Shown one piece after another: positions 1 through 5,182 of a stretch of DNA of 5,182 bases. How positions within the stretch are numbered: the first letter of the stretch is position 1; each line of letters starts with the position of its first letter. The notes under the pieces were generated by a model that had not been told where the DNA came from, ran no database searches, and worked only from the letters and a program-made list of their open reading frames with translations. A program made the translations under genes and the position numbers. This DNA comes from Ascidiaceihabitans sp. (GTDB lineage: Bacteria; Pseudomonadota; Alphaproteobacteria; Rhodobacterales; Rhodobacteraceae): positions 1 to 5,182 of the forward strand of contig JALZUL010000027.1 in assembly GCA_023301665.1 (NCBI GenBank), given 5' to 3'.

Positions 1-97
1 GACGTTCCAAGCGGATTGCTCAGGGGAAAAACCCATGACTGGCGATGATATTCGCAAACGCATGGGTTTTTCCCCTGAGCAATCCGCTTGGAACGTC
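1..97. repeat. Perfect 37-bp inverted repeat at the window edge (probable fold-back artefact)
   Basis: Bases 1-37 are the exact reverse complement of bases 61-97, separated by a 23-base spacer (38-60). The right arm is in-frame coding sequence of the GNAT gene and reads as normal protein. The left arm gives a translation unlike the family and ends exactly on the ATG that would otherwise be taken as the start. A long, mismatch-free hairpin beginning at base 1 is typical of fold-back chimeras at contig ends. A real transcription terminator is unlikely, because the arm lies inside a coding region. The repeat itself is certain; its artefactual nature is inferred. Confidence 0.9.
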
Positions 98-418
98 GCC
101 CTTGATAAGGCTGAAAAGGTTGTTGGGTTCCAATGGATCGCGCCGACAGATTACCTGCCGCCAGAGGCCTGCGACATTGCATCTTTTGTCGAGATTGGGC
201 GCACAGGTTTGGGCATTGGATCATCTTTGTTTGATGCCACAAAGCAAGCCGCCAAAGAACTGGGATATGTTTGGATCAACGCCAATATCCGCGCCGACAA
301 TGAGAGTGGATTGACCTATTATCAATCGCGCGGTTTTCGGGATTGGAAGTTTGATGAAGGTGTGGAATTGGCCGACGGTATGATCGTCGACAAAATCCAC
401 AAGCGTTACGAAATTTAG
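35..418 (+). CDS. GNAT family N-acetyltransferase, 5' end missing or corrupted
   Basis: This encodes the C-terminal three quarters of a GCN5-related N-acetyltransferase, which moves an acetyl group from acetyl-CoA to an amine; the substrate is not predictable. Visible parts (numbered from the ATG at 35) are the strand V-V-G-F-Q-W at 29-34, the acetyl-CoA pyrophosphate loop T-G-L-G-I-G at 57-62 followed by helix 63-77, and the motif B segment A-N-I-R-A-D-N-E-S-G-L-T-Y-Y-Q-S-R-G-F at 83-101. Related Rhodobacterales proteins are, from memory, about 160-170 residues, so 127 is short by roughly 40 N-terminal residues. The ATG at 35 lies at the tip of the fold-back repeat, has no ribosome binding site, and the frame stays open to base 2, so it is probably not the true start. 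The reliable sequence begins near base 38. The gene ends 3 bases before the stop of convergent regA and has no evident functional link to it. Confidence 0.83.
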   Translation: MTGDDIRKRMGFSPEQSAWNVALDKAEKVVGFQWIAPTDYLPPEACDIASFVEIGRTGLGIGSSLFDATKQAAKELGYVWINANIRADNESGLTYYQSRGFRDWKFDEGVELADGMIVDKIHKRYEI

Positions 419-421
419 AGC

Positions 422-976
422 CTATTTAGGCGATCTTTTCGCTAAAATCCGCTGCAAGGTACGTCGGTGCATATTCAAACGCCGTGCGGTTTCTGAAACG
501 TTTCGATCACACAGCTCATAGACCCGCTGGATATGTTCCCAACGTACGCGATCCGCACTCATCGGGTTTTCCGGCGGTGGAGGAAGATCATCCCCAGACG
601 CCAACAACGCGTTCATAATATCTGTCGCATCTGCTGGTTTGGACAGGTAATCTGTTGCGCCGATTTTCACAGCGGCCACAGCCGTGGCAATTGCGCCGTA
701 GCCTGTCAAAACAACGATCCGAGCATCTGGCCGCTTTTCGCGCAGAACCTCAACAACATCTAGGCCATTGCCATCTTCGAGCCGTAGGTCAATTACTGCA
801 TAAGCTGGTGGTCGTGCCGTTGCGATGGCCTTTCCTGCGGCCACTGATCCACCTGTTTCGACATCAAACCCGCGCTTCTCCATCGCTTTTGCAAGGCGTC
901 GTAAAAAGGGTTCGTCGTCATCAACGAGTAGCAACGAGCGATCTTCACCAATTTCGTATTCAGTTGCTTGAGACAT
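422..976 (-). CDS. regA: RegA/PrrA-type global redox response regulator
   Basis: Cytoplasmic DNA-binding response regulator and partner of RegB. In R. capsulatus and R. sphaeroides it controls photosynthesis, respiration, CO2 and N2 fixation and hydrogenase genes. The 184-residue length is standard. The receiver domain (about 13-128) has the acidic pocket D19-D20-D21, phospho-acceptor D63 in V-I-D-L-R-L-E-D-G (the same number as in R. capsulatus), switch T91 and K113 in Y-L-S-K-P. A four-proline linker (132-135) leads to a Fis-type helix-turn-helix, about 145-181, ending N-V-S-E-T-A-R-R-L-N-M-H-R-R-T-L-Q-R-I-L; both the linker and this recognition helix are hallmarks of the family. The start is supported by AGGGAG (985-990) 8 bases upstream. 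It lies 79 bases downstream of senC on the same strand, probably co-transcribed. No hvrA follows, unlike in R. capsulatus; the next gene is a convergent GNAT gene. Confidence 0.97.
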   Translation of the reverse strand: MSQATEYEIGEDRSLLLVDDDEPFLRRLAKAMEKRGFDVETGGSVAAGKAIATARPPAYAVIDLRLEDGNGLDVVEVLREKRPDARIVVLTGYGAIATAVAAVKIGATDYLSKPADATDIMNALLASGDDLPPPPENPMSADRVRWEHIQRVYELCDRNVSETARRLNMHRRTLQRILAKRSPK

Positions 977-996
977 GCGTTCAACTCCCTGTTACT

Positions 997-1038
997 GGTC
1001 CAATATGGGGCGGTTGCCCCCCTTGGTCAAATTGGGCC
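997..1038 (-). other. Potential stem-loop in the senC-regA spacer
   Basis: The 79-base spacer between the senC stop and the regA start contains a perfect 5-bp GC stem (1007-1011 with 1016-1020, tetraloop 1012-1015). It sits inside a weaker outer pairing of 1003-1010-side bases: 997-1004 can pair with 1031-1038 apart from one C-A mismatch on the minus-strand RNA. No run of U follows on the minus strand, so it does not look like a complete intrinsic terminator. It ends 7 bases from the regA ribosome binding site. It could act as an RNA stability or processing element that sets RegA output separately from SenC; this function is inferred only. Confidence 0.35.
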
Positions 1039-1055
1039 CTGTAAATTAAGCCAGC

Positions 1056-1670
1056 TTAGGCGTTTTCAATAAAACAACCGGCGCGGTCAGCCATGTCTTG
1101 TGCAGACACGTCACGGCGGAAGAATTCAACAAACCCGTGCTCTGGAAGAACCAAATAACTAAAGGTCGAGTGATCGACCAAATAGTATTCATCTTCGGCG
1201 GGGTGTGCATTGTAGTAGGTACGGTATGCTTGGCTTGCCGCCTTTACTTGCGTTTCAGAGCCTGTGAGGCCAACCATTTTTTCGTGGATGTAGGATGCGT
1301 ATTCACCAACCACTTCTGGCGTATCACGGTTTGGATCAACCGAGATAAAGACCGGCGTCATAGATTGCCCATCTTGTGCCAAGAAATCTGTGGCCTCGGC
1401 GTTGCGCGCTGTATCTAGGGGGCAAACATCGGGGCAGAATGTGTACCCAAAATAGATCATCGTCGGCTCGGTAATCACATCCTTATCGGTGACGGTTTCA
1501 CCTTTGGCATTCAGCAACTCGAAGGGTCCACCAATAGCAGTTCCACCTGCAACCGCCGATGTTCGGCATTGGGCAAATTGGTCACCGCCGGTGTTTTGTG
1601 TCAAAAACCATGTCCCGCCTACGAGTGCCGCGGCAGCGACAGCTGCCAGTGGTGCGATAAACCGTGTCAT
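1056..1670 (-). CDS. senC: SCO1/SenC/PrrC family copper-binding protein
   Basis: Membrane-anchored periplasmic thioredoxin-fold protein that binds copper. In Rhodobacter, SenC/PrrC supports cbb3-type cytochrome oxidase assembly, and it has been tied to the redox signal entering RegB/PrrB. The 204 residues are a normal length. Residues 5-23 form an uncleaved hydrophobic anchor after a short basic N-terminus, without a lipoprotein box. The Sco copper site is complete: C79 and C83 in F-C-P-D-V-C-P plus H167 in V-D-H-S, with the family segment F-I-S-V-D-P-N-R-D-T-P at 108-118. C35, just outside the anchor, and C199, near the C-terminus, are two additional cysteines. The start is supported by AAGGGGAT ending about 5 bases upstream of the ATG. 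It is divergent from regB across 88 bases and is followed by regA on the same strand, the classic regB / senC-regA arrangement. Confidence 0.97.
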   Translation of the reverse strand: MTRFIAPLAAVAAAALVGGTWFLTQNTGGDQFAQCRTSAVAGGTAIGGPFELLNAKGETVTDKDVITEPTMIYFGYTFCPDVCPLDTARNAEATDFLAQDGQSMTPVFISVDPNRDTPEVVGEYASYIHEKMVGLTGSETQVKAASQAYRTYYNAHPAEDEYYLVDHSTFSYLVLPEHGFVEFFRRDVSAQDMADRAGCFIENA

Positions 1671-1758
1671 TTTGATCCCCTTGAATGGTAGCCGAAATTG
1701 AGCATGCTAGCTCAATACCAGCCCCTCTATTCCTTGCAATCAAAGAAATTGTGAAACT
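1671..1758. promoter_or_regulatory. Divergent senC-regA / regB promoter region
   Basis: This 88-base region separates two divergently transcribed units and must hold promoters for both, unless these lie inside the genes. The senC ribosome binding site occupies about 1676-1683. On the regB side there is only a weak purine stretch before the ATG. I could not pick out convincing -35/-10 boxes for either direction, and there is no match to the RegA consensus I know (GCGGC-N5-GTCGC). In R. capsulatus the equivalent region is bound by RegA for autoregulation. The one clear structure here is the inverted repeat at 1697-1716. Confidence 0.6.
1697..1716. repeat. Perfect 7-bp inverted repeat, candidate operator
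   Basis: The arms ATTGAGC (1697-1703) and GCTCAAT (1710-1716) are exact reverse complements with a 6-base spacer. A further pair, TGGTA (1686-1690) and TACCA (1716-1720), extends the symmetry after an asymmetric 6-base bulge. It starts 27 bases from the senC start and ends 43 bases before the regB start, so a dimeric regulator bound here could affect both transcripts. It is not followed by a T run and is not a terminator. Operator function is inferred from symmetry and position. Confidence 0.45.
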
Positions 1759-3162
1759 ATGGCAGATTCAAACACCAGCCTTTTCTCAGGACAGCAAAGA
1801 TCCAACTGGATAAGGCTTAGAACGATGATTGTACTTCGATGGGTCGCCATCGTGGGACAATTAACCGCAATCATCGTGGGGCAGCATATCTACGGTTTGC
1901 AGCTGGAATTGGGTCTTTGCTACTTTGCCGTGGGTGTTTCGGTGATCGGGAATCTCATCGCGATCTTTGTTTTCCCCGAAAACAAGCGGCTTTCCGAGCG
2001 TGAAAACCTCGCGATGGTCATGTTTGATTTGTTCCAGCTTGGCTTCTTGCTGTATTTAACTGGCGGTTTGCACAATCCATTTGCTTTGTTGTTGCTGGCC
2101 CCAGTTACGATTTCTGCAGCAGTTTTGACCACACGATCTACTTTGTTGATTGGTGGGACCGCTATCGTGATGGTTTCGGTATTGTCGCAACTACATTTGT
2201 CTTTGAAAACCGAAGACGGGTTTATCCTACGTATTCCGGATGTTTTTGTGTTTGGGAATTGGATCGCTCTCGTTATCGCCATTATGTTTATTGGTGCCTA
2301 TTCACGTCGTGTCACATCTGAAATGCACTCAATGTCGGACGCTTTGCTCGCAACGCAAATGGCGTTGTCGCGTGAGCAAAAATTAACGGATCTTGGTGGG
2401 GTTGTTGCCGCAGCCGCGCATGAATTGGGCACGCCGCTCGCCACGATCAAGCTCGCGAGCTCTGAGTTGATGGACGAATTGGAAGATCGCGCCGATTTAC
2501 ACGAAGACGCCGCACTGATCCGTGAGCAGGCAGACCGTTGCCGAGATATTTTACGCGACATGGGGAGAGCGGGCAAAGACGATCTACACCTTCGCCAAGC
2601 TCCCTTGATGGCTGTGATTGATGAAGCAGCAGAGCCGCACATGAATCGAGGGAAAGAAGTTCACTTTTCGCACGACCCTAAATCTGGTTTCGAAATTGAC
2701 CAACCGTCGATTTTGCGAAAACCCGAGATCATTCACGGTTTGCGAAACTTGGTGCAAAACGCCGTGGACTTTGCACGCAATAGCGTTTGGGTCGAATGCC
2801 ACTGGACCGAGGATCTGATATCGATCCGTATTGTTGATGACGGACGCGGGTTTCCACCATACTTGCTTGGACGCATCGGCGATCCCTTTGTTGGGGGCCG
2901 TAAAGCGACAAGCGACAAACAAGAACGGCCGGAATATGAGGGAATGGGTCTTGGTTTGTTCATTGCTAAGACATTGTTGGAACGCTCTGGCGCTGAAATT
3001 AACTTTGCCAACGGAACAGATCCAGATCCATTTGCCAACGAAGCAGCCGACGCGTCGCGTACCGGAGCCATCGTTGAGGTAAAGTGGCCACGAGACAAAA
3101 TTGATGCTCGTTTGGGCAGCAATGCCATCCAAATCGGGGAGAACCAGAAAATAACGGGCTGA
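1759..3162 (+). CDS. regB: RegB/PrrB-type redox-sensing membrane histidine kinase
   Basis: Inner-membrane kinase that autophosphorylates under reducing conditions and passes the phosphate to RegA. Of its 467 residues, the first 185 hold about six membrane segments (near 25-45, 52-72, 84-101, 108-125, 128-146, 161-181). Between segments 3 and 4 lies G-G-L-H-N-P-F (102-108), the GGxxNPF ubiquinone-sensing motif of this family. The dimerisation domain carries phospho-acceptor H221 in A-A-A-H-E-L-G-T-P-L. Redox cysteine C261 is 40 residues later, the same spacing as H225 and C265 in R. capsulatus RegB. The ATPase domain has the N box (N330, N334), D-D-G-R-G-F (360-365), D-P-F (375-377) and the G2 box G-M-G-L-G-L (395-400). 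All catalytic elements are intact. The ATG at 1759 has only a weak purine-rich leader, but the N-terminal length fits the family. It is transcribed away from senC-regA and toward the PAS gene. Confidence 0.97.
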   Translation: MADSNTSLFSGQQRSNWIRLRTMIVLRWVAIVGQLTAIIVGQHIYGLQLELGLCYFAVGVSVIGNLIAIFVFPENKRLSERENLAMVMFDLFQLGFLLYLTGGLHNPFALLLLAPVTISAAVLTTRSTLLIGGTAIVMVSVLSQLHLSLKTEDGFILRIPDVFVFGNWIALVIAIMFIGAYSRRVTSEMHSMSDALLATQMALSREQKLTDLGGVVAAAAHELGTPLATIKLASSELMDELEDRADLHEDAALIREQADRCRDILRDMGRAGKDDLHLRQAPLMAVIDEAAEPHMNRGKEVHFSHDPKSGFEIDQPSILRKPEIIHGLRNLVQNAVDFARNSVWVECHWTEDLISIRIVDDGRGFPPYLLGRIGDPFVGGRKATSDKQERPEYEGMGLGLFIAKTLLERSGAEINFANGTDPDPFANEAADASRTGAIVEVKWPRDKIDARLGSNAIQIGENQKITG

Positions 3163-3171
3163 AACAAACGC

Positions 3172-3209
3172 GTTTTAGAGATCATTAACCTCTCGTTAAC
3201 CTTTAAAAC
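3172..3209. repeat. Imperfect inverted repeat enclosing the CtrA-type box
   Basis: Bases 3172-3180 (GTTTTAGAG) can pair with 3201-3209 (CTTTAAAAC): eight Watson-Crick pairs and one G-U in RNA. The enclosed 20 bases contain the TTAA-N7-TTAA site. It lies 9 bases after the regB stop. It could be a weak AT-rich terminator for regB, although it lacks a GC-rich stem, or simply extra symmetry around the promoter. Low certainty on function. Confidence 0.3.
3185..3199 (+). promoter_or_regulatory. CtrA-type binding site (TTAA-N7-TTAA)
   Basis: TTAA at 3185-3188 and TTAA at 3196-3199 are separated by exactly seven bases, matching the full-site consensus of the alphaproteobacterial cell-cycle and motility regulator CtrA. 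Both halves extend to TTAACCT (3185-3191 and 3196-3202), making a direct repeat with an 11-base period, about one helical turn, as expected for a CtrA dimer. The site lies 49 bases before the ATG of the DivL-like gene, in an intergenic spacer where a promoter would be expected. Actual CtrA binding is inferred. Confidence 0.65.
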
Positions 3210-3247
3210 CGAAGTTCCCGTGAGCATTGCTGATTGGGACTAAATTT

Positions 3248-4780
3248 ATGTCATTGCCAGATTTTCTTGTTATCCTAGTTACCGCACTAAGCGTTAGCAG
3301 CCTTGGCTTGTACTTCTTTGGTAAAACACAAAGTGAAGAAGCCGATTGTCCAGATGAGGTGGGTACTTCGGATATTTCACTTTTGTTCAAAGGAGAAAGC
3401 CTACAGCATGCATCTGCTGCTGGGCTGAAGCTCGCTAATTTCAATCAACAGGTAAATGACTGGGCGGAATTGCGCGCCAATCTATCGCCGCGTTTTCCCG
3501 GTTTTCCTGCGCATCCGTGGGATACACAAAATACGACAATTTTAGACGCCAAAAATGCAACAGACGTTGCAAAATTGGAAATACGCAAGATTGACGACAG
3601 CACACATATTCAAATCATTGATCAAGAAACCCTGCCCTTAGATGTCCAACATAAAATTAAAACCCTTGAAGCAGAGGTTCTTGATAACAGCTTTGCAAGC
3701 TCAACCGCTCCTCATCCAATTTGGAAGCTAGATTCCAACAAAACCGTCGTTTGGCATAACCCCGCATACGAAGAGCTTTACCAAACCGTGTTTTCAAGCA
3801 TTCCGCAAAAAGACAAACCATTATTTGAAGTGGCCGACGTGGCCGAAAATCCGCTCGGCAGCAAACGTGCTTCAGTTAAATCCGCAGAAGATGATAAAAA
3901 TTTATGGTTTGATATATCTGTCATCGAAATCGACGGTGGCATGATGTGTCACGCGATCGATATCAACGCAGTGATCCACGCCGAAATTGCACAGCGCAAT
4001 TTTGTACAGACACTTGCTAAAACCTTTGCGCAGCTCTCAACCGGATTGGCGATTTTTGATCGCAATCAACAGTTGGCCCTGTTTAACCCTGCTCTTGTAG
4101 ACCTTTCATCTTTGCCCATTGAATTTCTATCAACCCGCCCTGATCTACTATCGTTTTTTGACCGTCTACGTGACAATCGGGTCATGCCGGAGCCTAAAAA
4201 TTACCATTCATGGCGCCAAGAGATAGCGGACGTTATCGCCGCAGCAACGGACGGCAGCTACCAAGAAACCTGGTCCCTCGACAGTGGTTTAACCTTTCGG
4301 GTGTCCGGTCGCCCCCATCCAGATGGGGCTATTGCATTTTTGATCGAGGACATCAGCGCCGAAGTATCACTGGCACGCAGCTTCAGGGCTGAGTTGGCGA
4401 TTGGGCAGTCCATGATGAATACTTTTGACGTAGGAATCGCTGTCTTTTCCTCAAGCGGAATTTTGCAATTTTGCAATTCCGCATATCGCGAAATGTGGAA
4501 ACTTGATCCAGAGAACGCCTTTGTGGATGTCACCATTTTGGATTCTATCAAAGATTGGCAAAGAGAAAGTCTGCCAAACCCCGCATGGGCCGACATCCGC
4601 GATTTTGTCATGAAAGTTGGTGACCGCGCCGAATGGGATTGCCAGATGTCGTGGAAAGACCAAACCAAATTTGAATGTACCGTGAGACCGGTCGCGCTTG
4701 GGGCCACTATGCTCCAATTCCAACGCACCAGCGAGCAACCATCCATTGAAGCGGAAAAACCACTTCTTATCGCCCAATAA
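3248..4780 (+). CDS. divL: DivL-like membrane-anchored multi-PAS protein without kinase domain
   Basis: Probable regulator of the CckA-ChpT-CtrA phosphorelay. I chose the ATG at 3248 (510 residues; GGGAC about 8 bases upstream) over an in-frame TTG at 3227, because the protein then begins directly with its membrane anchor (residues 5-25, then F-F-G-K). A linker (about 45-140) carries L-L-F-K-G-E-S-L-Q-H-A-S-A-A, resembling a degenerate PAS. Three PAS-like units follow: about 152-245 (I-W-K-L-D-S-N-K-T-V-V-W-H-N-P-A-Y), 255-375 (G-L-A-I-F-D-R-N-Q-Q-L-A-L-F-N-P-A-L) and 385-492 (G-I-A-V-F-S-S-S-G-I-L-Q-F-C-N-S-A-Y). No dimerisation/His box, ATPase motif or receiver is present, and the stop follows the last PAS unit closely. 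Caulobacter DivL has a C-terminal kinase-like domain; as I recall, the R. capsulatus DivL is a PAS protein encoded near regB. A CtrA-type box precedes it and tsaE follows on the same strand. The multi-PAS architecture is clear; the DivL assignment rests on context and resemblance. Confidence 0.8.
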   Translation: MSLPDFLVILVTALSVSSLGLYFFGKTQSEEADCPDEVGTSDISLLFKGESLQHASAAGLKLANFNQQVNDWAELRANLSPRFPGFPAHPWDTQNTTILDAKNATDVAKLEIRKIDDSTHIQIIDQETLPLDVQHKIKTLEAEVLDNSFASSTAPHPIWKLDSNKTVVWHNPAYEELYQTVFSSIPQKDKPLFEVADVAENPLGSKRASVKSAEDDKNLWFDISVIEIDGGMMCHAIDINAVIHAEIAQRNFVQTLAKTFAQLSTGLAIFDRNQQLALFNPALVDLSSLPIEFLSTRPDLLSFFDRLRDNRVMPEPKNYHSWRQEIADVIAAATDGSYQETWSLDSGLTFRVSGRPHPDGAIAFLIEDISAEVSLARSFRAELAIGQSMMNTFDVGIAVFSSSGILQFCNSAYREMWKLDPENAFVDVTILDSIKDWQRESLPNPAWADIRDFVMKVGDRAEWDCQMSWKDQTKFECTVRPVALGATMLQFQRTSEQPSIEAEKPLLIAQ

Positions 4781-4828
4781 TCCCTTAATATGCTTGCAGC
4801 CCAGGCTGGCTCACGCCACCATAGGCGG

Positions 4829-5182
4829 ATGGTCAACACTACCCTAAAAATCGACATCAAATCAGCTGACGAGACCGAAAATCTCGCGCGTGTTTTGGCA
4901 CCAAACCTCAAATCGGGCGATACCATTTTACTGAATGGTCCCGTCGGCGCTGGAAAAACGCATTTCGCTCGCGCCTTTATCAAAGCGTTGCTTGTAAATG
5001 ATGAAGATGTCCCTTCCCCAACCTTCACTTTGGTCCAAACATATGACTCGCTGCGAGGTGAAGTTTGGCACGCAGATCTATACCGTTTGAGCGAAGAACA
5101 AGAGATCGAAGAACTCGGCTTATCTGACGCAATGATAGATGCTATTTGCCTGATCGAATGGCCAGACCGCCTTGGCAATTTC
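4829..5182 (+). CDS. tsaE: tRNA t6A biosynthesis ATPase TsaE, 3' end cut by the window
   Basis: Small cytoplasmic P-loop ATPase that works with TsaB and TsaD to place threonylcarbamoyl on A37 of tRNAs reading ANN codons. The 118 codons present are intact to the last base; the family is about 150-160 residues, so roughly 35-45 are missing. Visible are Walker A G-P-V-G-A-G-K-T (37-44, with K43 and T44), the S-P-T-F-T-L-V segment (63-69), W-H-A-D-L-Y-R-L (80-87) and L-I-E-W-P-D-R-L-G (108-116), all TsaE signatures. The ATG at 4829 gives a family-like N-terminus of about 30 residues before the first strand, though its purine stretch (AGGCGG) is too close to be an ideal ribosome binding site. An in-frame ATG at 4790 would add 13 residues with no better leader. 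The gap after the PAS gene is 48 bases without a terminator, so read-through from that gene is plausible. Confidence 0.95.
   Translation, partial: MVNTTLKIDIKSADETENLARVLAPNLKSGDTILLNGPVGAGKTHFARAFIKALLVNDEDVPSPTFTLVQTYDSLRGEVWHADLYRLSEEQEIEELGLSDAMIDAICLIEWPDRLGNF

Noticed and set aside
1672..1685. FNR-like half site TTGAT-N4 near the senC start
   Set aside because: The second half (TTGAA) fits ATCAA at only three of five positions, and the stretch overlaps the senC ribosome binding site, which explains the bases adequately.
2584..3227. Overlapping minus-strand open frames opposite the regB ATPase domain
   Set aside because: The sense strand encodes intact N, G1, F and G2 boxes of RegB. 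The antisense products have no family features or credible start signals.
3227..3247. TTG at 3227 as the start of the PAS gene
   Set aside because: It would add seven residues before the natural membrane-anchor N-terminus, it uses a rare start codon, and it has no better ribosome binding site than the ATG at 3248.
4781..4828. Possible terminator or CtrA half site between the PAS gene and tsaE
   Set aside because: There is a single TTAA without a partner at the right spacing. The only pairing (CAGC/GCTG near 4797-4808) is four bases long and has no T run.
4790..4828. Upstream in-frame ATG at 4790 for tsaE
   Set aside because: The extra 13 residues are not typical of TsaE N-termini and no ribosome binding site precedes this ATG. 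It cannot be fully excluded.
4258..5178. Long antisense open frame (306 codons, minus strand) opposite the PAS gene and tsaE
   Set aside because: Both sense genes have clear family motifs across the same bases. The antisense product is Ser/Arg-rich with no recognisable domain and spans the intergenic gap, as expected of a shadow frame.

Overview
The window looks like chromosomal DNA from an alphaproteobacterium of the Rhodobacterales, probably a marine Roseobacter-type lineage with moderate GC. The evidence is the divergent regB / senC-regA locus, the way its key residues match Rhodobacter capsulatus RegB and RegA, and a truncated DivL-like PAS protein followed by tsaE. The species cannot be named from the sequence. 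Base 1 is probably a contig end, because the first 97 bases contain a perfect 37-bp fold-back that looks like an assembly or amplification artefact.

Layout from left to right: a GNAT acetyltransferase whose 5' end is lost or corrupted (+, to 418); regA (-, 422-976), meeting the GNAT gene tail to tail with 3 bases between stops; a 79-base spacer able to fold; senC/prrC (-, 1056-1670); an 88-base divergent promoter region with a perfect 7-bp inverted repeat; regB (+, 1759-3162); an 85-base spacer carrying a textbook CtrA-type site, TTAA-N7-TTAA; a membrane-anchored multi-PAS protein of the DivL type (+, 3248-4780); and tsaE (+, from 4829, running off the right edge). No RNA genes, insertion sequences, CRISPR arrays or origins are visible. 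No gene-free stretch exceeds 300 bases.

How the genes work together: RegB is a membrane histidine kinase that senses the redox state of the quinone pool and a cytoplasmic cysteine. It phosphorylates the Fis-type regulator RegA, which in relatives controls respiration, photosynthesis, carbon and nitrogen fixation and related pathways. SenC is a copper-binding Sco-type protein needed for assembly of the cbb3 oxidase and is linked to the redox signal. The PAS protein probably belongs to the CckA-ChpT-CtrA phosphorelay, which controls motility, gene transfer agents and the cell cycle. The CtrA-type box in front of it suggests feedback within that pathway. TsaE is a housekeeping tRNA t6A modification factor. 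The known systems account for almost all of the window. The points most worth a second look are the CtrA box next to the redox locus, the kinase-less DivL, the divergent-promoter palindrome and the edge fold-back. I see no clearly undescribed system.
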